Origin: Flavivirga amylovorans
GTDB taxonomy: Bacteria; Bacteroidota; Bacteroidia; Flavobacteriales; Flavobacteriaceae
Length of the DNA stretch: 64,000 nt
Direction: 5' to 3'
NCBI RefSeq assembly: GCF_030540875.1
Contig: NZ_JAUOEM010000002.1
Span: 402,926 to 466,925 of the forward strand
Position 1 is the stretch's first letter, and the number at the start of each line of letters is the position of its first letter. A model generated the notes under the pieces. It worked only from the letters and a program-made list of their open reading frames with translations, was not told the origin of the DNA and ran no database searches. A program made the translations under genes and the position numbers. Below are positions 42,101 to 53,019 of this stretch, in pieces.

Positions 42101-45100
42101 CTATGCTGTTGTTAGTTCTTCTACCATTTGTTCTTCAGTCTCTAAACGTATTAAGGCACGTTTGTATTCTATTGGCATTACCTTTACAAAAGAGCCTAAG
42201 CTGGCATCCCAATTTGCCAATAAATCTTTACCTCTGTTACTGTTTGTGTAAAGTACATGCTTCTCTATAGATGCTTTTAAGTCTGCAGCATCTTCTGCTG
42301 AAATATCTTCAAATTCTATAGTTTCTGTGTTACATAAACCATTAACAAATTTGTTTTCTGGATCATAAACATAAGCAATACCACCACTCATACCAGCAGC
42401 AAAGTTTCTTCCTGTGCTACCCAGAACAATGACCTTTCCTCCAGTCATATATTCACAACAATGATCTCCAACACCTTCTACAATTGCTGTTGCTCCAGAG
42501 TTTCGTACTGCGAAACGTTCACCTGCAATTCCGTTGATGTATGCTTCTCCTTCTACAGCACCGAATAAACAAACATTGCCAACAATAATGTTGTTTTCTG
42601 CTATGAAGTCTGCTTTTGCTGGTTTCTTAATGATTAATTTACCTCCAGATAACCCTTTACCTAAATAATCATTGGTGTTTCCTTCTACAGTGAATGTTAA
42701 TCCATGAGCTCCAAAAGCACCAAAACTTTGACCAGCAGAGCCAGTGAAGTTTATATTTAATGTGTCTTCTGGTAGTCCTAGATGACCGTAAATTTTTGAT
42801 ATCTCATTACTGACTATAGCTCCAACAGTTCTATTAATATTCTTTATTGGATATGCTAAGTTCATTTTCTCTTTTCTATATAAAGCTCTATGAGAATCTT
42901 TTAATATAGTATGGTCTAAAACGTCATCTAAATTATGGTCTTGCGTTTCTGTATTTCTTATTGTAAGCTGGCTATAAACAGATGGTCTGTGTAAAATACT
43001 TGATAAATCTAAGCCTTTAGCTTTATAGTGCTTAATCGCTTTGTTTGCATTTATCTTGTGTGTTTGCCCAACCATTTCTGCTAAGGTTCTAAAACCTAAT
43101 TGCGCCATGATACCTCTTAATTCTTCAGCAATGTAGTAGAAGAAGTTAATAACATGCTCAGGTGTACCTTTAAAGTTTTTACGTAACTCTTTGTCTTGAG
43201 TTGCGATACCAACTGGGCAAGTATTTAAATGACATTTACGCATCATAATACAACCAGAAGCAACTAATGGAGCTGTTGCAAATCCAAACTCTTCAGCACC
43301 TAACAAAGCAGCTATAGCAACATCACGTCCTGTTTTTAATTGACCATCACATTCTACAACAATTCTACTTCTTAATTTATTTAAAACGAGTGTTTGTTGT
43401 GCTTCAGCTAAACCAAGCTCCCAAGGTAACCCGGCATGTTTTAGCGATGTTAATGGAGATGCTCCAGTACCACCGTCGTAACCAGAAATTAAAACAACAT
43501 CGGCTTTAGCTTTTGAGACTCCTGCAGCAATGGTTCCTACGCCTACTTCTGATACTAATTTAACATTAACTCGTGCGTCTCGATTGGCATTCTTTAAATC
43601 GAAAATTAATTGTGCTAAATCTTCAATAGAATAAATATCGTGATGTGGCGGTGGTGAAATTAAACCAACAAATGGTGTCGAGTTTCTAGCTGCAGCAATC
43701 CAGGGCAATACTTTTTCGCCTGGTAATTGTCCGCCTTCTCCTGGTTTTGCCCCTTGAGCCATTTTAATTTGAATTTCCTTCGCATTGGTTAAATAATGTG
43801 AAGTCACTCCAAAACGACCGGATGCTACTTGTTTTATTGCTGAGTTACGGCTATCACCGTTTATATCTTTTTGAAAACGTTTTCTATCTTCCCCTCCTTC
43901 ACCAGAATTTGATTTACCACCAATTCTGTTCATGGCAATAGCTAAGTTTTCATGAGCTTCTCTAGAAATAGATCCGTAAGACATCGCTCCTGTTTTAAAG
44001 CGCTTAACAATGTCTGTCCAAGGTTCTACCTCTTCCAATGGAATAGGGTCTAAGTTATCAAACTCAAATAACCCACGAATGGTCATTAAGTTTTCCGATT
44101 GCTCATTGATTGCTTTTGAGTAAACGTTGTAACTCGCTTGGTCACTTAACCTAACAGCTTGCTGTAATTTAGCAACAGTAGTAGGGTTAAATAAGTGTCT
44201 TTCACCATTACGTCTCCATCTATAGTCTCCTCCAATGTTTAAGCCTAAACGTTTATCTATTGCATTGTCTGGATAAGCTTGTTTGTAACGTTCGTTAATT
44301 TCTTTTTCAATTTCATATAAACCAATACCTTCAATTCTAGAGGCTGTATAAGGAAAATATTTTTGAACAAATTGAGAGTTGAAACCAACAATTTCGAAAA
44401 TTTGAGAACCTCTATAAGAGTGAAGTGTAGAGATCCCTATTTTGTTCATGATTTTTAAAATCCCTTTTCCAATAGCTTTATTGAAATTATCAACAGCTTT
44501 TTGCTCGTCCATATCAACAATGAAGCCTTCTTTTACTTGCATTCTGATAATTTCATTTACCATATATGGATTGATGGCACTGGCGCCATAACCAAATAGG
44601 GTTGCAAAATGGTGTGGTTCACGAGGTTCGGCAGATTCAATAATAATATCGAAATAAGAACGCTTACGTAAACGATTTAATTGATGATTAACGTAAGAAC
44701 ATGCTAATAAAGCAGGGATAGGAGCGAACTCTTGATTAACACCTCTATCTGAAAGAATTATGATATTTGTTTTTCTCTCAAGTGCTTTTTCAACTTGTCT
44801 GATAATATCTTCTAAAGCATCTTCAAGACCATTGAGACCTTTTGCTTTAGGGTATAAAATCTCAATTGTTTCAGCTTTAAAGCTTTCAATTGAGATACTT
44901 CTTATTTTTTCTAAATCGGCATTAGAAATAACAGGGTTTTGAATTCTAAGTTTTCTACACTGTCTTTCTGTAATACTAAAAATATTCCTGTCTTTACCAA
45001 GATTTAAACTAATATCGGTTACGATTTCTTCACGAATACCATCCAATGGTGGATTGGTAACCTGTGCAAATAATTGTTTGAAATAGTTTGAGATTAGCTG

Positions 45101-46615
45101 AGGTCTGTCTGATAAAACGGCTAAAGGCGTATCAATTCCCATGGATCCCAAAGCCTCTTTACCTACAACAGCCATAGGGGTAATCACCTCTTGGATATCT
45201 TCGAATGTATAATTAAATAAACGTTGCCTGGTTTTTATATCAATGGTTTCAATAGAGCATGTTTCGTTATTGTAAGGCACATCTTTTAAATGTAATCTCG
45301 TTTTGTCTAACCATTCTTTATAAGGTCTCTCTAAAACAATTTTACTCTTAATTTCTTCATCTTCAATAATACGTCCTTTATTCATGTCTACCAAGAACAT
45401 TTTTCCAGGCTCTAAACGACCGTGTCTTTCTACGTCTTCAGCATCAATTTCTACAACGCCAATTTCAGACGACATAATTAATTTACCACTTTTGGTAACT
45501 GTATACCTAGAGGGTCTTAGACCATTTCTGTCTAATAAAGCGCCTATGTAATCACCATCTGTAAAAGGCACAGATGCAGGGCCATCCCATGGTTCCATAA
45601 GGCAAGCATTGTACTCGTAAAATGCTTTTCTCTCTTCAGACATGGTTTTGTGTTTCTCCCATGCTTCAGGAATCATCATCATCATAATTTCTGGTAATGA
45701 TCTTCCTGTATGTGTTAATAATTCAACGACCATATCCATAGAAGCAGAATCCGACTTACCTGGTAATATGATCGGGAATAATTTATCTATTTGAGGTCCG
45801 AAAACATCACTTTTCATGATCTCTTCACGAATACGCATTCTACTTACGTTACCACGAAGCGTGTTAATCTCACCATTTTGACACATAAAACGAAATGGTT
45901 GCGCTAATTCCCATGTTGGCATCGTGTTGGTAGAGAAACGTTGATGTACTAATGCTAAACGTGTTACTAAATCTTGCTGTTGCAAATCGGTATAATAAGG
46001 CCCTATATCTTCAGGCATTATTATTCCTTTATATATTAAGGTTGTAGTTGATAAACTTGGTACATAAAAATACGAGCTTTCAGAAATTTTTGATTTTCTA
46101 ATGGTATGCTCCGTAATTTTACGTGCTGCGTATAATTTAGCTTTAAAATCGGCTTCGGTAATAGCTTCTGTTTTTCCAACAAAAAGCTGTTCAATATTAG
46201 GTTCTGACGCTAAAGCTATTTGACCTAACTGTGTAGAATCTACAGGAACTTCTCTCCATCCTAGGGTAGACAGCCCTTGTGCTTTTATTTCATTTTCAAA
46301 TGTATCTTTACAGAATTGATATTGGTTTGATGTTTTCGGTAAAAATACCATACCCACAGCATATTCTCTTTGAGCAGGGATATTAAAATTGCAAACGCGT
46401 TTAAAATAATCATGAGGGATATCAATTAATAAACCAGCTCCATCACCGGTTTTTCCATCGGCACTTACACCACCACGGTGTTCTAGCTTTACGAGAATTT
46501 CTAAGGCGTCATGAATGATTTGATTTGTTTTATCTCCATTAAGATTACAAATAAAACCTGCGCCACAATTTTCGTGTTCAAATTCGGGTAAATACAGTCC
46601 TTGTTTCTTCAGCAT
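42101..46615 (-). CDS. gltB: glutamate synthase (NADPH) large subunit
   Basis: A 1504-residue enzyme from the ATG at 46615; a TTG three codons upstream is less likely. The N-terminal amidotransferase begins after a short propeptide at Cys18 in ENCGAGFIC, the expected nucleophile. It has [20 protein letters not shown]. The synthase barrel carries FMN and 3Fe-4S motifs: [20 protein letters not shown], then [20 protein letters not shown]. The C-terminal beta-helix has [20 protein letters not shown]. It makes two glutamates from glutamine and 2-oxoglutarate. Divergent from the porin-PII-Amt operon, which suits shared nitrogen control. Confidence 0.97.
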   Translation of the reverse strand: MLKKQGLYLPEFEHENCGAGFICNLNGDKTNQIIHDALEILVKLEHRGGVSADGKTGDGAGLLIDIPHDYFKRVCNFNIPAQREYAVGMVFLPKTSNQYQFCKDTFENEIKAQGLSTLGWREVPVDSTQLGQIALASEPNIEQLFVGKTEAITEADFKAKLYAARKITEHTIRKSKISESSYFYVPSLSTTTLIYKGIIMPEDIGPYYTDLQQQDLVTRLALVHQRFSTNTMPTWELAQPFRFMCQNGEINTLRGNVSRMRIREEIMKSDVFGPQIDKLFPIILPGKSDSASMDMVVELLTHTGRSLPEIMMMMIPEAWEKHKTMSEERKAFYEYNACLMEPWDGPASVPFTDGDYIGALLDRNGLRPSRYTVTKSGKLIMSSEIGVVEIDAEDVERHGRLEPGKMFLVDMNKGRIIEDEEIKSKIVLERPYKEWLDKTRLHLKDVPYNNETCSIETIDIKTRQRLFNYTFEDIQEVITPMAVVGKEALGSMGIDTPLAVLSDRPQLISNYFKQLFAQVTNPPLDGIREEIVTDISLNLGKDRNIFSITERQCRKLRIQNPVISNADLEKIRSISIESFKAETIEILYPKAKGLNGLEDALEDIIRQVEKALERKTNIIILSDRGVNQEFAPIPALLACSYVNHQLNRLRKRSYFDIIIESAEPREPHHFATLFGYGASAINPYMVNEIIRMQVKEGFIVDMDEQKAVDNFNKAIGKGILKIMNKIGISTLHSYRGSQIFEIVGFNSQFVQKYFPYTASRIEGIGLYEIEKEINERYKQAYPDNAIDKRLGLNIGGDYRWRRNGERHLFNPTTVAKLQQAVRLSDQASYNVYSKAINEQSENLMTIRGLFEFDNLDPIPLEEVEPWTDIVKRFKTGAMSYGSISREAHENLAIAMNRIGGKSNSGEGGEDRKRFQKDINGDSRNSAIKQVASGRFGVTSHYLTNAKEIQIKMAQGAKPGEGGQLPGEKVLPWIAAARNSTPFVGLISPPPHHDIYSIEDLAQLIFDLKNANRDARVNVKLVSEVGVGTIAAGVSKAKADVVLISGYDGGTGASPLTSLKHAGLPWELGLAEAQQTLVLNKLRSRIVVECDGQLKTGRDVAIAALLGAEEFGFATAPLVASGCIMMRKCHLNTCPVGIATQDKELRKNFKGTPEHVINFFYYIAEELRGIMAQLGFRTLAEMVGQTHKINANKAIKHYKAKGLDLSSILHRPSVYSQLTIRNTETQDHNLDDVLDHTILKDSHRALYRKEKMNLAYPIKNINRTVGAIVSNEISKIYGHLGLPEDTLNINFTGSAGQSFGAFGAHGLTFTVEGNTNDYLGKGLSGGKLIIKKPAKADFIAENNIIVGNVCLFGAVEGEAYINGIAGERFAVRNSGATAIVEGVGDHCCEYMTGGKVIVLGSTGRNFAAGMSGGIAYVYDPENKFVNGLCNTETIEFEDISAEDAADLKASIEKHVLYTNSNRGKDLLANWDASLGSFVKVMPIEYKRALIRLETEEQMVEELTTA

Positions 46616-46624
46616 AATCAACAA

Positions 46625-47080
46625 ACTTTGGTTTAAAAATCGAGTTGAAGAGCTAAGATATGCACTAAGATTCGAATTACAATAGGGCCTATTTCATTAT
46701 TCCGATTATAGAAACGAAGTTGAGATAAAAATAATTATATATCAATATTAAACGTGTTTTTTAATAAATATTCAATCTATAAATTTTTAGGAATAAATAA
46801 GGATATGTGAATTAATGATAATAAATAATCAGATTAATATAAATAATATCATAAAAAATTAGAAAATACTGACAATCATTCAAATAAACTGGTTGTTAAA
46901 AACTCAAAAAACTCCATTATAAACTTAATACCTATAAAAAAATAGGGTAAAAAATGAAATATTGATAAAATTAACTCAATTACCCCTATTTTTTATGGGG
47001 TGTATGTGTTTTTTATATAGTTTAGCGTCATTAATTAGAAAACAAACACTAAAAAGTCAATAACTTAAACGAAAACAATT
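46625..47080. promoter_or_regulatory. divergent regulatory region, gltB / porin-PII-amt
   Basis: A 466-bp AT-rich spacer between the gltB start and the porin ATG, without any convincing gene. It holds ACCCC-TATTTTTTAT-GGGGT (46982-47001), an inverted repeat about 80 bp before the porin gene, and a related AATAGGGTAAAAAA upstream (46940s). It is likely to contain both promoters and nitrogen-responsive sites. No sigma-54 type box was found and no regulator can be named. Confidence 0.4.
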
Positions 47081-48091
47081 ATGAAAAAATTAATGACTCT
47101 TTCAATGCTTTTTATGGCAACAGTTTTATTAGCACAAGAAGAAGAGGTTTCTAAGAAGAAAGTATCTATAAGTGGTACAGTTGATGCTTATTATAAAACA
47201 AACTTAACATCTACCGATGCGGCTAACCCTGCATTTAATGGTGGTGATGGTGGTTCTCAAAATTTCGGAACATCATTTGCTAACGAAACAGGATTTGCTT
47301 TAGGTATGGCAAATATTATTGCTAGTTACGAAGGTGAAAAAACAGGAGTGGTTGCAGATGTGGTTTTTGGACCGAGAGGAAATGATGCCATTACAGGAAA
47401 TAATATTAATCAGTTATATGCTTATTGGAATGTATCTGAAGGAACGACATTAACTTTAGGTCGATTCAATACATATTTAGGATATGAAGTTATTTCGCCA
47501 GCGGCAAACTTTAACTACAGTACGTCTTATTTATTCTCTAATGGGCCATTCTCTCATGTTGGTTTAAAAGCAGATTTTGCTCTATCTGATGATTTTAGCT
47601 TAATGTTAGCTATAATGAATGCTACAGATATTGATAGCAATACTACTGGCGATTATGCTTTAGGAGCTCAGTTAGGATATTCAGGTCAGTTTTTAAATTT
47701 CTATTATGATTCTGGAATTAAATTAGGATTTGAAATTGATTACACAGGTGGATTTGATTTATCTGATGATTTCTTCTTAGGAATTAATGGAGCTTATGCA
47801 GATAATGATGGGAATGGATTTTATGGAGCTGCTCTATATCCGCAACTTTCAACCTGTGATAATTTCTCAATTGGTTTAAGAGGGGAGTATTTTAACTGGA
47901 TGTTTGATGGTCCTGTAGACGATACAAATGTATTCGCAGTGACTTTAACAGGAAGCTATACTCTAGAAAACTTGATTATAAAACCTGAATTACGTTTAGA
48001 CAGTAATTCTGAAGAGGTTTATTTTGATTCAGATTTAGAGGCTACAAAAAGCTTAGCTGCTTTTACACTGGCTGCTATATATTCTTTCTAA
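47081..48091 (+). CDS. outer membrane beta-barrel channel (BBP2-like porin)
   Basis: A 336-residue exported protein with a signal peptide ending ATVLLAQ. The mature part alternates aromatic and hydrophobic beta strands and Gly/Asp-rich turns, resembling the OmpL-like BBP2 porins: an early ISGTVDAYYKTNLTS, the LGRFNTYLGYEVISPAANFN segment, and a final AAFTLAAIYSF strand ending in Phe. Located directly before PII and Amt genes, it may pass ammonium or other small nitrogen compounds through the outer membrane. That substrate is inferred from context. Confidence 0.82.
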   Translation: MKKLMTLSMLFMATVLLAQEEEVSKKKVSISGTVDAYYKTNLTSTDAANPAFNGGDGGSQNFGTSFANETGFALGMANIIASYEGEKTGVVADVVFGPRGNDAITGNNINQLYAYWNVSEGTTLTLGRFNTYLGYEVISPAANFNYSTSYLFSNGPFSHVGLKADFALSDDFSLMLAIMNATDIDSNTTGDYALGAQLGYSGQFLNFYYDSGIKLGFEIDYTGGFDLSDDFFLGINGAYADNDGNGFYGAALYPQLSTCDNFSIGLRGEYFNWMFDGPVDDTNVFAVTLTGSYTLENLIIKPELRLDSNSEEVYFDSDLEATKSLAAFTLAAIYSF

Positions 48092-48113
48092 CTAAAACTA
48101 AATATATACAATC

Positions 48114-48452
48114 ATGAAGAAAATTGAAGCAATTATTAGAAAATCAAAATATCGTGTTGTTAAAGAGGCATTGCACGATGTTGGCGTGAACTTTTTCTCT
48201 TACTGGGATGTTACTGGTTTAGGAAATGAAAAAGAAGGACATGTATATAGAGGCGTATCATATAGTACAAGTGATATTCAACGTAGACATATATCAATTG
48301 TCGTAAATGATGATTTTGAAGAAGTGACTATTCAAGCAATTCTTAATTCAGCTGGAACAGGTGAAGTAGGAGATGGAAAAATATTTGTATCAGATATTAA
48401 TGAATGTTACAGAATACGAACAGGGGAAAAAGGTGGAGACACTTTAAAATAA
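48114..48452 (+). CDS. glnK: PII nitrogen regulatory protein (GlnK/GlnB type)
   Basis: A 112-residue trimeric signal protein. It begins MKKIEAIIRKSKYRVVKEAL, and the C-terminal signature is VGDGKIFVSDINECYRIRTG. The T-loop (about residues 37-55) contains GHVYRGVSYSTSDIQRR with a Tyr at 50, one position from the Tyr51 used for uridylylation in enterobacteria; whether it is modified here is unknown. It probably binds ATP, ADP and 2-oxoglutarate and gates the Amt encoded 27 bp downstream, as GlnK does. Confidence 0.92.
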   Translation: MKKIEAIIRKSKYRVVKEALHDVGVNFFSYWDVTGLGNEKEGHVYRGVSYSTSDIQRRHISIVVNDDFEEVTIQAILNSAGTGEVGDGKIFVSDINECYRIRTGEKGGDTLK

Positions 48453-48479
48453 TTAATCATCATCTAAAAAATATATAAC

Positions 48480-49697
48480 ATGGAATTATTTACAGCTAAC
48501 AATGTATGGATGATGGTCTGTACAGCACTGGTTTTCTTTATGCACACTGGTTTTGCATTTTTAGAAATCGGGTTAACAAGACAAAAGAACACTATCAATA
48601 TTTTATTTAAAAACATTTTTATTATCACTGTTGGACTTTTATTATACTATATAATAGGGTTTAACTTAATGTATCCTGGTGAATTTAACGGATATATAGG
48701 ATCTATAGTTCCTGGTATTTCGCCACCAGAAAACGGTATGACTCCAGAATATGCAGATGGCGGTTATACATGGTGGACAGACTTTTTATTCCAAGGGATG
48801 TTTGCTGCAACTGCTGCAACAATTGTTTCTGGAGCTGTCGCTGAACGTATGAAGATTGGACCTTTTATGATATTCACAGTCATATATGTAGGATTGGTTT
48901 ACCCAATTGCCGGATCATGGAAATGGGGTGGTGGATTCTTAGATGAATTAGGATTTTATGATTTTGCTGGTTCTACCTTAGTGCACTCTGTAGGAGGTTG
49001 GGCTGCTTTAGTAGCCGTTTGGTTACTAGGTTCTAGAATAGGTAAGTTTAAAGACGGTAAGCCACAGGCGATTCCTGGACATAACATTCCTTTAGCAACT
49101 GCTGGTGTTTTAGTGCTTTGGTTAGGATGGTTTGGATTTAACGGTGGTTCTGTACTTTCTGCAGATCCAGAATTAACATCATTAACTTTAGTAACAACAT
49201 GTTTAGCTGCTGCGGCAGGTGGTGTAGTAGCTGCTTTAGTGTCGTTTTTAAGATATAAGAATTTAGATTTAACAATGTTCTTAAATGGTATTTTAGGTGG
49301 TTTAGTAGGTATTACTGCTGGAGCAGATGTTATGACTCCGGAAAGTGCTATTATAATTGGTGCTATTGCTGGTGCTTTAATAGTATTTGCTGTAAGCTTT
49401 ATTGACGCTATTAAATTAGATGATCCAGTTGGAGCTATAGCAGTTCACTTAATTTGTGGTATTTGGGGTACGCTTGCTGTAGGTATATTTTCAACCAACC
49501 CAGAGCATAGTTTCTTAATACAATTATTGGGTGTTGCATGCTATGCAGGATTTTGTTTGGTAACATCATTCATTATCATATTCACACTTAAGAAAACAGT
49601 TGGAATACGAGTTTCTGAAAAAGAAGAATTAGAAGGACTAGATGGCCATGAACATGGCATGAGTGCTTACTCAGATTTTAGAATGAATGAGCATTAA
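48480..49697 (+). CDS. amt: ammonium transporter
   Basis: A 405-residue Amt/Mep/Rh channel with about eleven helices. Conserved segments are the N-terminal FMHTGFAFLEIGLTRQKNTI, DFAGSTLVHSVGGWAALVAV (pore His) and VLWLGWFGFNGGS, then DDPVGAIAVHLICGIWGTLA (second pore His). The C-tail is short, and HEHGMSAYSDFRMNEH at the end is where PII proteins contact Amt in related systems. It takes up ammonium when external levels are low. It is the last gene of the porin-PII-Amt operon. Confidence 0.96.
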   Translation: MELFTANNVWMMVCTALVFFMHTGFAFLEIGLTRQKNTINILFKNIFIITVGLLLYYIIGFNLMYPGEFNGYIGSIVPGISPPENGMTPEYADGGYTWWTDFLFQGMFAATAATIVSGAVAERMKIGPFMIFTVIYVGLVYPIAGSWKWGGGFLDELGFYDFAGSTLVHSVGGWAALVAVWLLGSRIGKFKDGKPQAIPGHNIPLATAGVLVLWLGWFGFNGGSVLSADPELTSLTLVTTCLAAAAGGVVAALVSFLRYKNLDLTMFLNGILGGLVGITAGADVMTPESAIIIGAIAGALIVFAVSFIDAIKLDDPVGAIAVHLICGIWGTLAVGIFSTNPEHSFLIQLLGVACYAGFCLVTSFIIIFTLKKTVGIRVSEKEELEGLDGHEHGMSAYSDFRMNEH

Positions 49698-49727
49698 TAA
49701 ATTAGTTTAGTTAGTTTAGTCTAAAGT

Positions 49728-49766
49728 AAAGGGCATCTTAAATTTATTTAAGACGCCCTTTTTTAT
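49728..49766 (+). terminator. Rho-independent terminator after amt
   Basis: AAGGGC-TCTTAAAT / ATTTAAGA-GCCCTT form a long stem with one internal mismatch, followed by TTTTTTAT. It ends the porin-PII-Amt transcript. Confidence 0.85.
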
Positions 49767-49886
49767 TAATAAAGTTACCCGAATAAAATAGTTTCATGTA
49801 TTCAGTTTCAATAACCATGAAAGCATCTTTATATTTACGAACTTTACTCTTTTTTTGGAGATATTTTTAGCCCTAAATTTTATAAC

Positions 49887-50659
49887 ATGAAAAAACATTT
49901 AATTTTATTAGCCTTAATTAGTAGTTTTAGATAGACATAATAAGACGGTTGTAGCGCCAGATAAGAAATGGAAGGTGTTTATATGGAAAAGGCTGAACAA
50001 AAGAAGTTACGGAGAAGGTGTGTTCCGATTATATGATGAAGACTATAATAAAACATATATCTCTGCTACCAATGAGAAAGAAATTGTTGTTCCTGTAATA
50101 GAAGTGTGATGAGGAGGATATGATAATTGAATCAACAGAGAATGATTACATATCAGGAAATGGTCTTAGTTGTAAGCACGATGATGAGTTAATTAGCGAA
50201 CATGGAAATCATCAAATTAAGTCTTGTAGTAAGAGTAAAATTATAAACCTGCCTGAAGGCTATGAATTACTAAGTTTATTAGGGGTTGAAAAAAATTTAA
50301 AGCCCGATTTTGTTTATGTTTCTCATAAAAAGAAAATTGGAGTATATAGTATTTTAAGTGAAAAGATAATTATAGAACCAATATATAATGACTTAGAAAA
50401 AATAGAGGACACAGACTATTTTTTAAGTACTAATGGGAAACACGTAGGTTTAGAATATCTTGGAAAAGATTATAATGGAACTATTGAACATCTGATGATT
50501 TCTAGTCCCAAATTTTCTAATATAGAAAAATTTAAAACGGCATATAGCATATTCTTAGTTAGCTTACCTAAAAACATAAGTGGTTATATGAAGTCAGGAA
50601 AAGATAAAGTTGTCTACTTGCCTAAAAAGATTAGGAGTAAATACAATTTAGATGAATAG
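49887..50659 (+). pseudogene. decayed exported WG-repeat-like protein, copy 1
   Basis: An ATG at 49887 opens a signal-peptide-like start (MKKHLILLALISSF) that hits TAG at 49932. A second frame then reads to a TGA near 50107 (KWKVFIWKRLNKRSYGEGVF in it). From about 50108 a third frame reads to 50659, containing KKKIGVYSILSEKIIIEPIY, a WG-repeat-like unit, and ending VVYLPKKIRSKYNLDE. At least two frame breaks in 200 bp show that the original gene is broken. The longest intact piece, 50120-50659, may be called a 179-residue gene. It is paralogous to the following copy. Confidence 0.7.
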
Positions 50660-51753
50660 GAATGCATGTTTGTTTATTGCATTGCTTCTATGTACTAAGG
50701 TTTTTAGCCAAACACCATATTATGATGGCGAAAAATAGGGCTTAGTAAGTAGAGACGGAGTTATTGTAACACAGCCAAGTTACGATAGTCTTCCTGTGTT
50801 GTTTTCGCTTAAAAACAATAGTGTCTTTAAGGTTGAAATAAATAACAAAGTACTACTTGTTGATAAAAATAATAATGTACTTCTTAATGAATATGATGAT
50901 TATTCAAGGTTATATTTCCCAATACTTGGAGTTAAAAAAATGGTAAATATGGCGTATATAACCTCCTTAAAAAGGAACGCCTGGTAAAGCCGATATTTGA
51001 TACCATAATATCAAATTATTCTCTTTCTGATGTTGTTTTTGAGGTTAGACTTGATGGAAAAAAGTCTATAATTAATGAAGAAGGTAAATTACTTATACCA
51101 TGGGATAACTATAAAAAATAGAAATGGATACATTTAGTGAGGCGTCATATATAATAGCTCATTATTTAGGAGGTAAGTTTGTCGTGTTTGACATAGATTG
51201 AAACCCGAAAACTGATTCCTATAGGAGAGATATTAATATAGAATCTATCTCATTATTAGAAGATGATTTTGAGTATGTATTAAAAAATAGACGAGGATAT
51301 AATATATTCAAGACGGAATTGTCGTCAGATGTAAGACCAGACCGTTTATTATTTACAAAAAATTATCAAGCACCATTAGAGCGTATGGTGTTAATTACAG
51401 TTTATAAAGATTCTGGTAAAGAAGGTTTATTCGATATGGCTTATGGGGAGACTATAGCAAAACCAGTATACGAGTCTATTTCTACTTTAGGAGGCTCAAG
51501 TAAAGTTATTGTTACAGATAATGGTTTGCAAGGTGTAATGTGGTTCGATTCTAAAGAGGATCCTGATTATGAAAAGAATCATATTATAACTAATGTAACT
51601 CCTATAGTTTTTTCTAACATTGAATTTGTAAATGAATATATGCTCCTATTTGAGTTATCGAATGGGTATAAATGTTTTCATTCTCATGATAATGATGAGG
51701 GTGAATATGAATTTTATCTACCCACAGCTATTAAAGAAAAATATGGTTTGTGA
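50652..51753 (+). pseudogene. decayed exported WG-repeat-like protein, copy 2
   Basis: It begins at an ATG overlapping the end of copy 1, with a signal peptide ending KVFSQ. At 50736-50738 a TAG stands where a WG repeat needs Trp (DGEK-stop-GLVSRDG). Near 50940 a run of A is one base short, after which the correct frame reads GKYGVYNLLKKERLVKPIFD. There is another break near 51118 and a TGA at 51199-51201. The last open part (51202-51753) ends EFYLPTAIKEKYGL, like copy 1. It is therefore a broken gene with at least four lesions. The fragments 50796-50987 and 51319-51753 are not independent genes. Confidence 0.72.
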
Positions 51754-51810
51754 TTTTTTTTTCATTAATGACTGACTGAATTATTCTTTTGTTTTAAAAA
51801 CGGCTCATAA

Positions 51811-52194
51811 TTAGTACAACTCAATTGGTAAATTATCTGGGTCAGTTAGAAAGGTGAATCTTTTTCTTGTGAATTCATCAATTCGAATTGATTCTGTTTC
51901 AATGTTTTTGTGCCGAGGAATTTTATCCACCCGTCAAGATCATTAACATCAAAAGCGATGTGTCTTAAGCCTGTAGCTTCAGGTTGGCTTAATCTGCTTT
52001 GAGGAGACGAAAATGAAAATAACTCAATTAAATATTCGCCATTTAAAGAAAGGTCAAGTTTGAAAGACTTGCGTTCTTCTCTGTAAATTTCATTATTAAT
52101 ATTAAACCCTAAAATCTCAGTATAAATTTTTTTGGATTTCTCATAGTCTGAACATATTATAGCAATATGGTGCAGTCGGTTAATTTTTTTCCAT
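51811..52194 (-). pseudogene. frameshifted VOC (YaeR-like) gene
   Basis: On the minus strand the translation begins INRLHHIAIICSDYEKSKKI and continues to RHIAFDVNDLDGWIKFLGTK, then the frame must change to read ETESIRIDEFTRKRFTFLTD and end PDNLPIELY-stop at 51811. This is a glyoxalase-like VOC protein of the YaeR type, broken by at least one frameshift. The start is also out of frame with the ATG at 52194. It occupies the otherwise empty spacer 51754-52249, next to an intact VOC gene. Confidence 0.65.
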
Positions 52195-52249
52195 ATAATG
52201 TTTTTTAAACCCCATCTACTTATATATTCGTCAGCTCTTTAAATTAGTT

Positions 52250-52639
52250 TTAAAATTTAAAATCTTTAATAGGGGAAGATATATCAACTAAAGTTCCATT
52301 AGGGTCTTTAAGTAATAATCGTCTTTGTCCGTAAAATGTGTCGGTAGGTTTGCTAATAATTTCAAATTTTTCCGATTCTGCTATTTGAAATATTTCGTCT
52401 GCATTATCAACTACGAACGTTACGTAAAATCCTTGCGGGTTATTTTGAAAGTCCTTCGGTACTATTTCGTTTGTTCGGTCAATTATTCCCAATTCCAGCT
52501 TTTTGTCATTTGAAATTAGATGGACAAACCAATCACTATCATAGTCTACGTTGAAGTCGAATAGTTTTATATAAAAATCGCTGCTTTCTTGTAAATTGTC
52601 CGAACAGATGTTCGTTATTATTCGATTTATTTTCTTCAT
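52250..52639 (-). CDS. VOC family protein (glyoxalase-like)
   Basis: About 129 residues from the ATG at 52639 (the frame extends to 52657 with another start). It begins KKINRIITNICSDNLQESSD, followed by FYIKLFDFNVDYDSDWF, and ends RRLLLKDPNGTLVDISSPI, a VOC fold of the bleomycin-resistance type. The ligand is unknown. It is next to the broken VOC gene but not closely similar to it. Confidence 0.82.
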   Translation of the reverse strand: MKKINRIITNICSDNLQESSDFYIKLFDFNVDYDSDWFVHLISNDKKLELGIIDRTNEIVPKDFQNNPQGFYVTFVVDNADEIFQIAESEKFEIISKPTDTFYGQRRLLLKDPNGTLVDISSPIKDFKF

Positions 52640-52795
52640 TTCTGTAGCTTTATTCAAATATAGCGTGTTTTTATCCTATACTGAATGAAAATGAGGATAT
52701 TTCAGTTGTAATGCTTGGCTTTAAAATAGCTGTCCTTGCTCGTCACAGCCTTAAATCCGTATATCTGTAAGAATCTGCAATTGATATTTCTAAGA

Positions 52796-52822
52796 TTAGA
52801 CTCAAAATCGTTTTGAGTCTAA
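52796..52822. repeat. perfect palindromic hairpin
   Basis: TTAGACTCAAAA and TTTTGAGTCTAA flank TCG, a perfect 12-bp stem with a 3-base loop. It stands alone in the 347-bp spacer between the VOC gene and the methyltransferase gene. It could be a terminator remnant, but no long T-run follows on either side. Confidence 0.6.
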
Positions 52823-52899
52823 TAATTTGATAGTTATGCCCAGTGTTTTTGTATAATAAATGGTTACCTGGTCTATCAATAAGATTAGGCAACATTATC

Positions 52900-52931
52900 A
52901 AATCCCGAACAAAAATGTTCGGGATTTTTCT
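52900..52931 (+). terminator. Rho-independent terminator-like hairpin
   Basis: The stem AAATCCCGAACA / TGTTCGGGATTT with a 4-base loop is followed by TTC on the plus strand and an A-rich flank on the other. No gene is seen directly upstream on the plus strand, so it may belong to a lost gene or shield the methyltransferase gene from read-through. Confidence 0.6.
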
Positions 52932-52990
52932 ATTGTGAATAACTTAATTTAAGGTTGGTTTTTTTATTATCAATATTATTCTATTTTTAT

Positions 52991-53019
52991 AACCATATAT
53001 AAGGTTGTATAATATGGTT
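52991..53019. promoter_or_regulatory. inverted repeat overlapping the methyltransferase start
   Basis: AACCATAT (52991-52998) and ATATGGTT (53012-53019) are perfect inverted arms 13 bp apart; the second includes the ATG at 53014. A binding site here would block transcription or translation of the gene, and its product carries a DNA-binding domain. This fits autorepression, but it is inference. Confidence 0.45.

Noticed and set aside
50796-50987. 63-codon fragment as an independent gene
   Set aside because: It is the middle of the broken WG-like copy 2, bounded by a nonsense codon and a frameshift.
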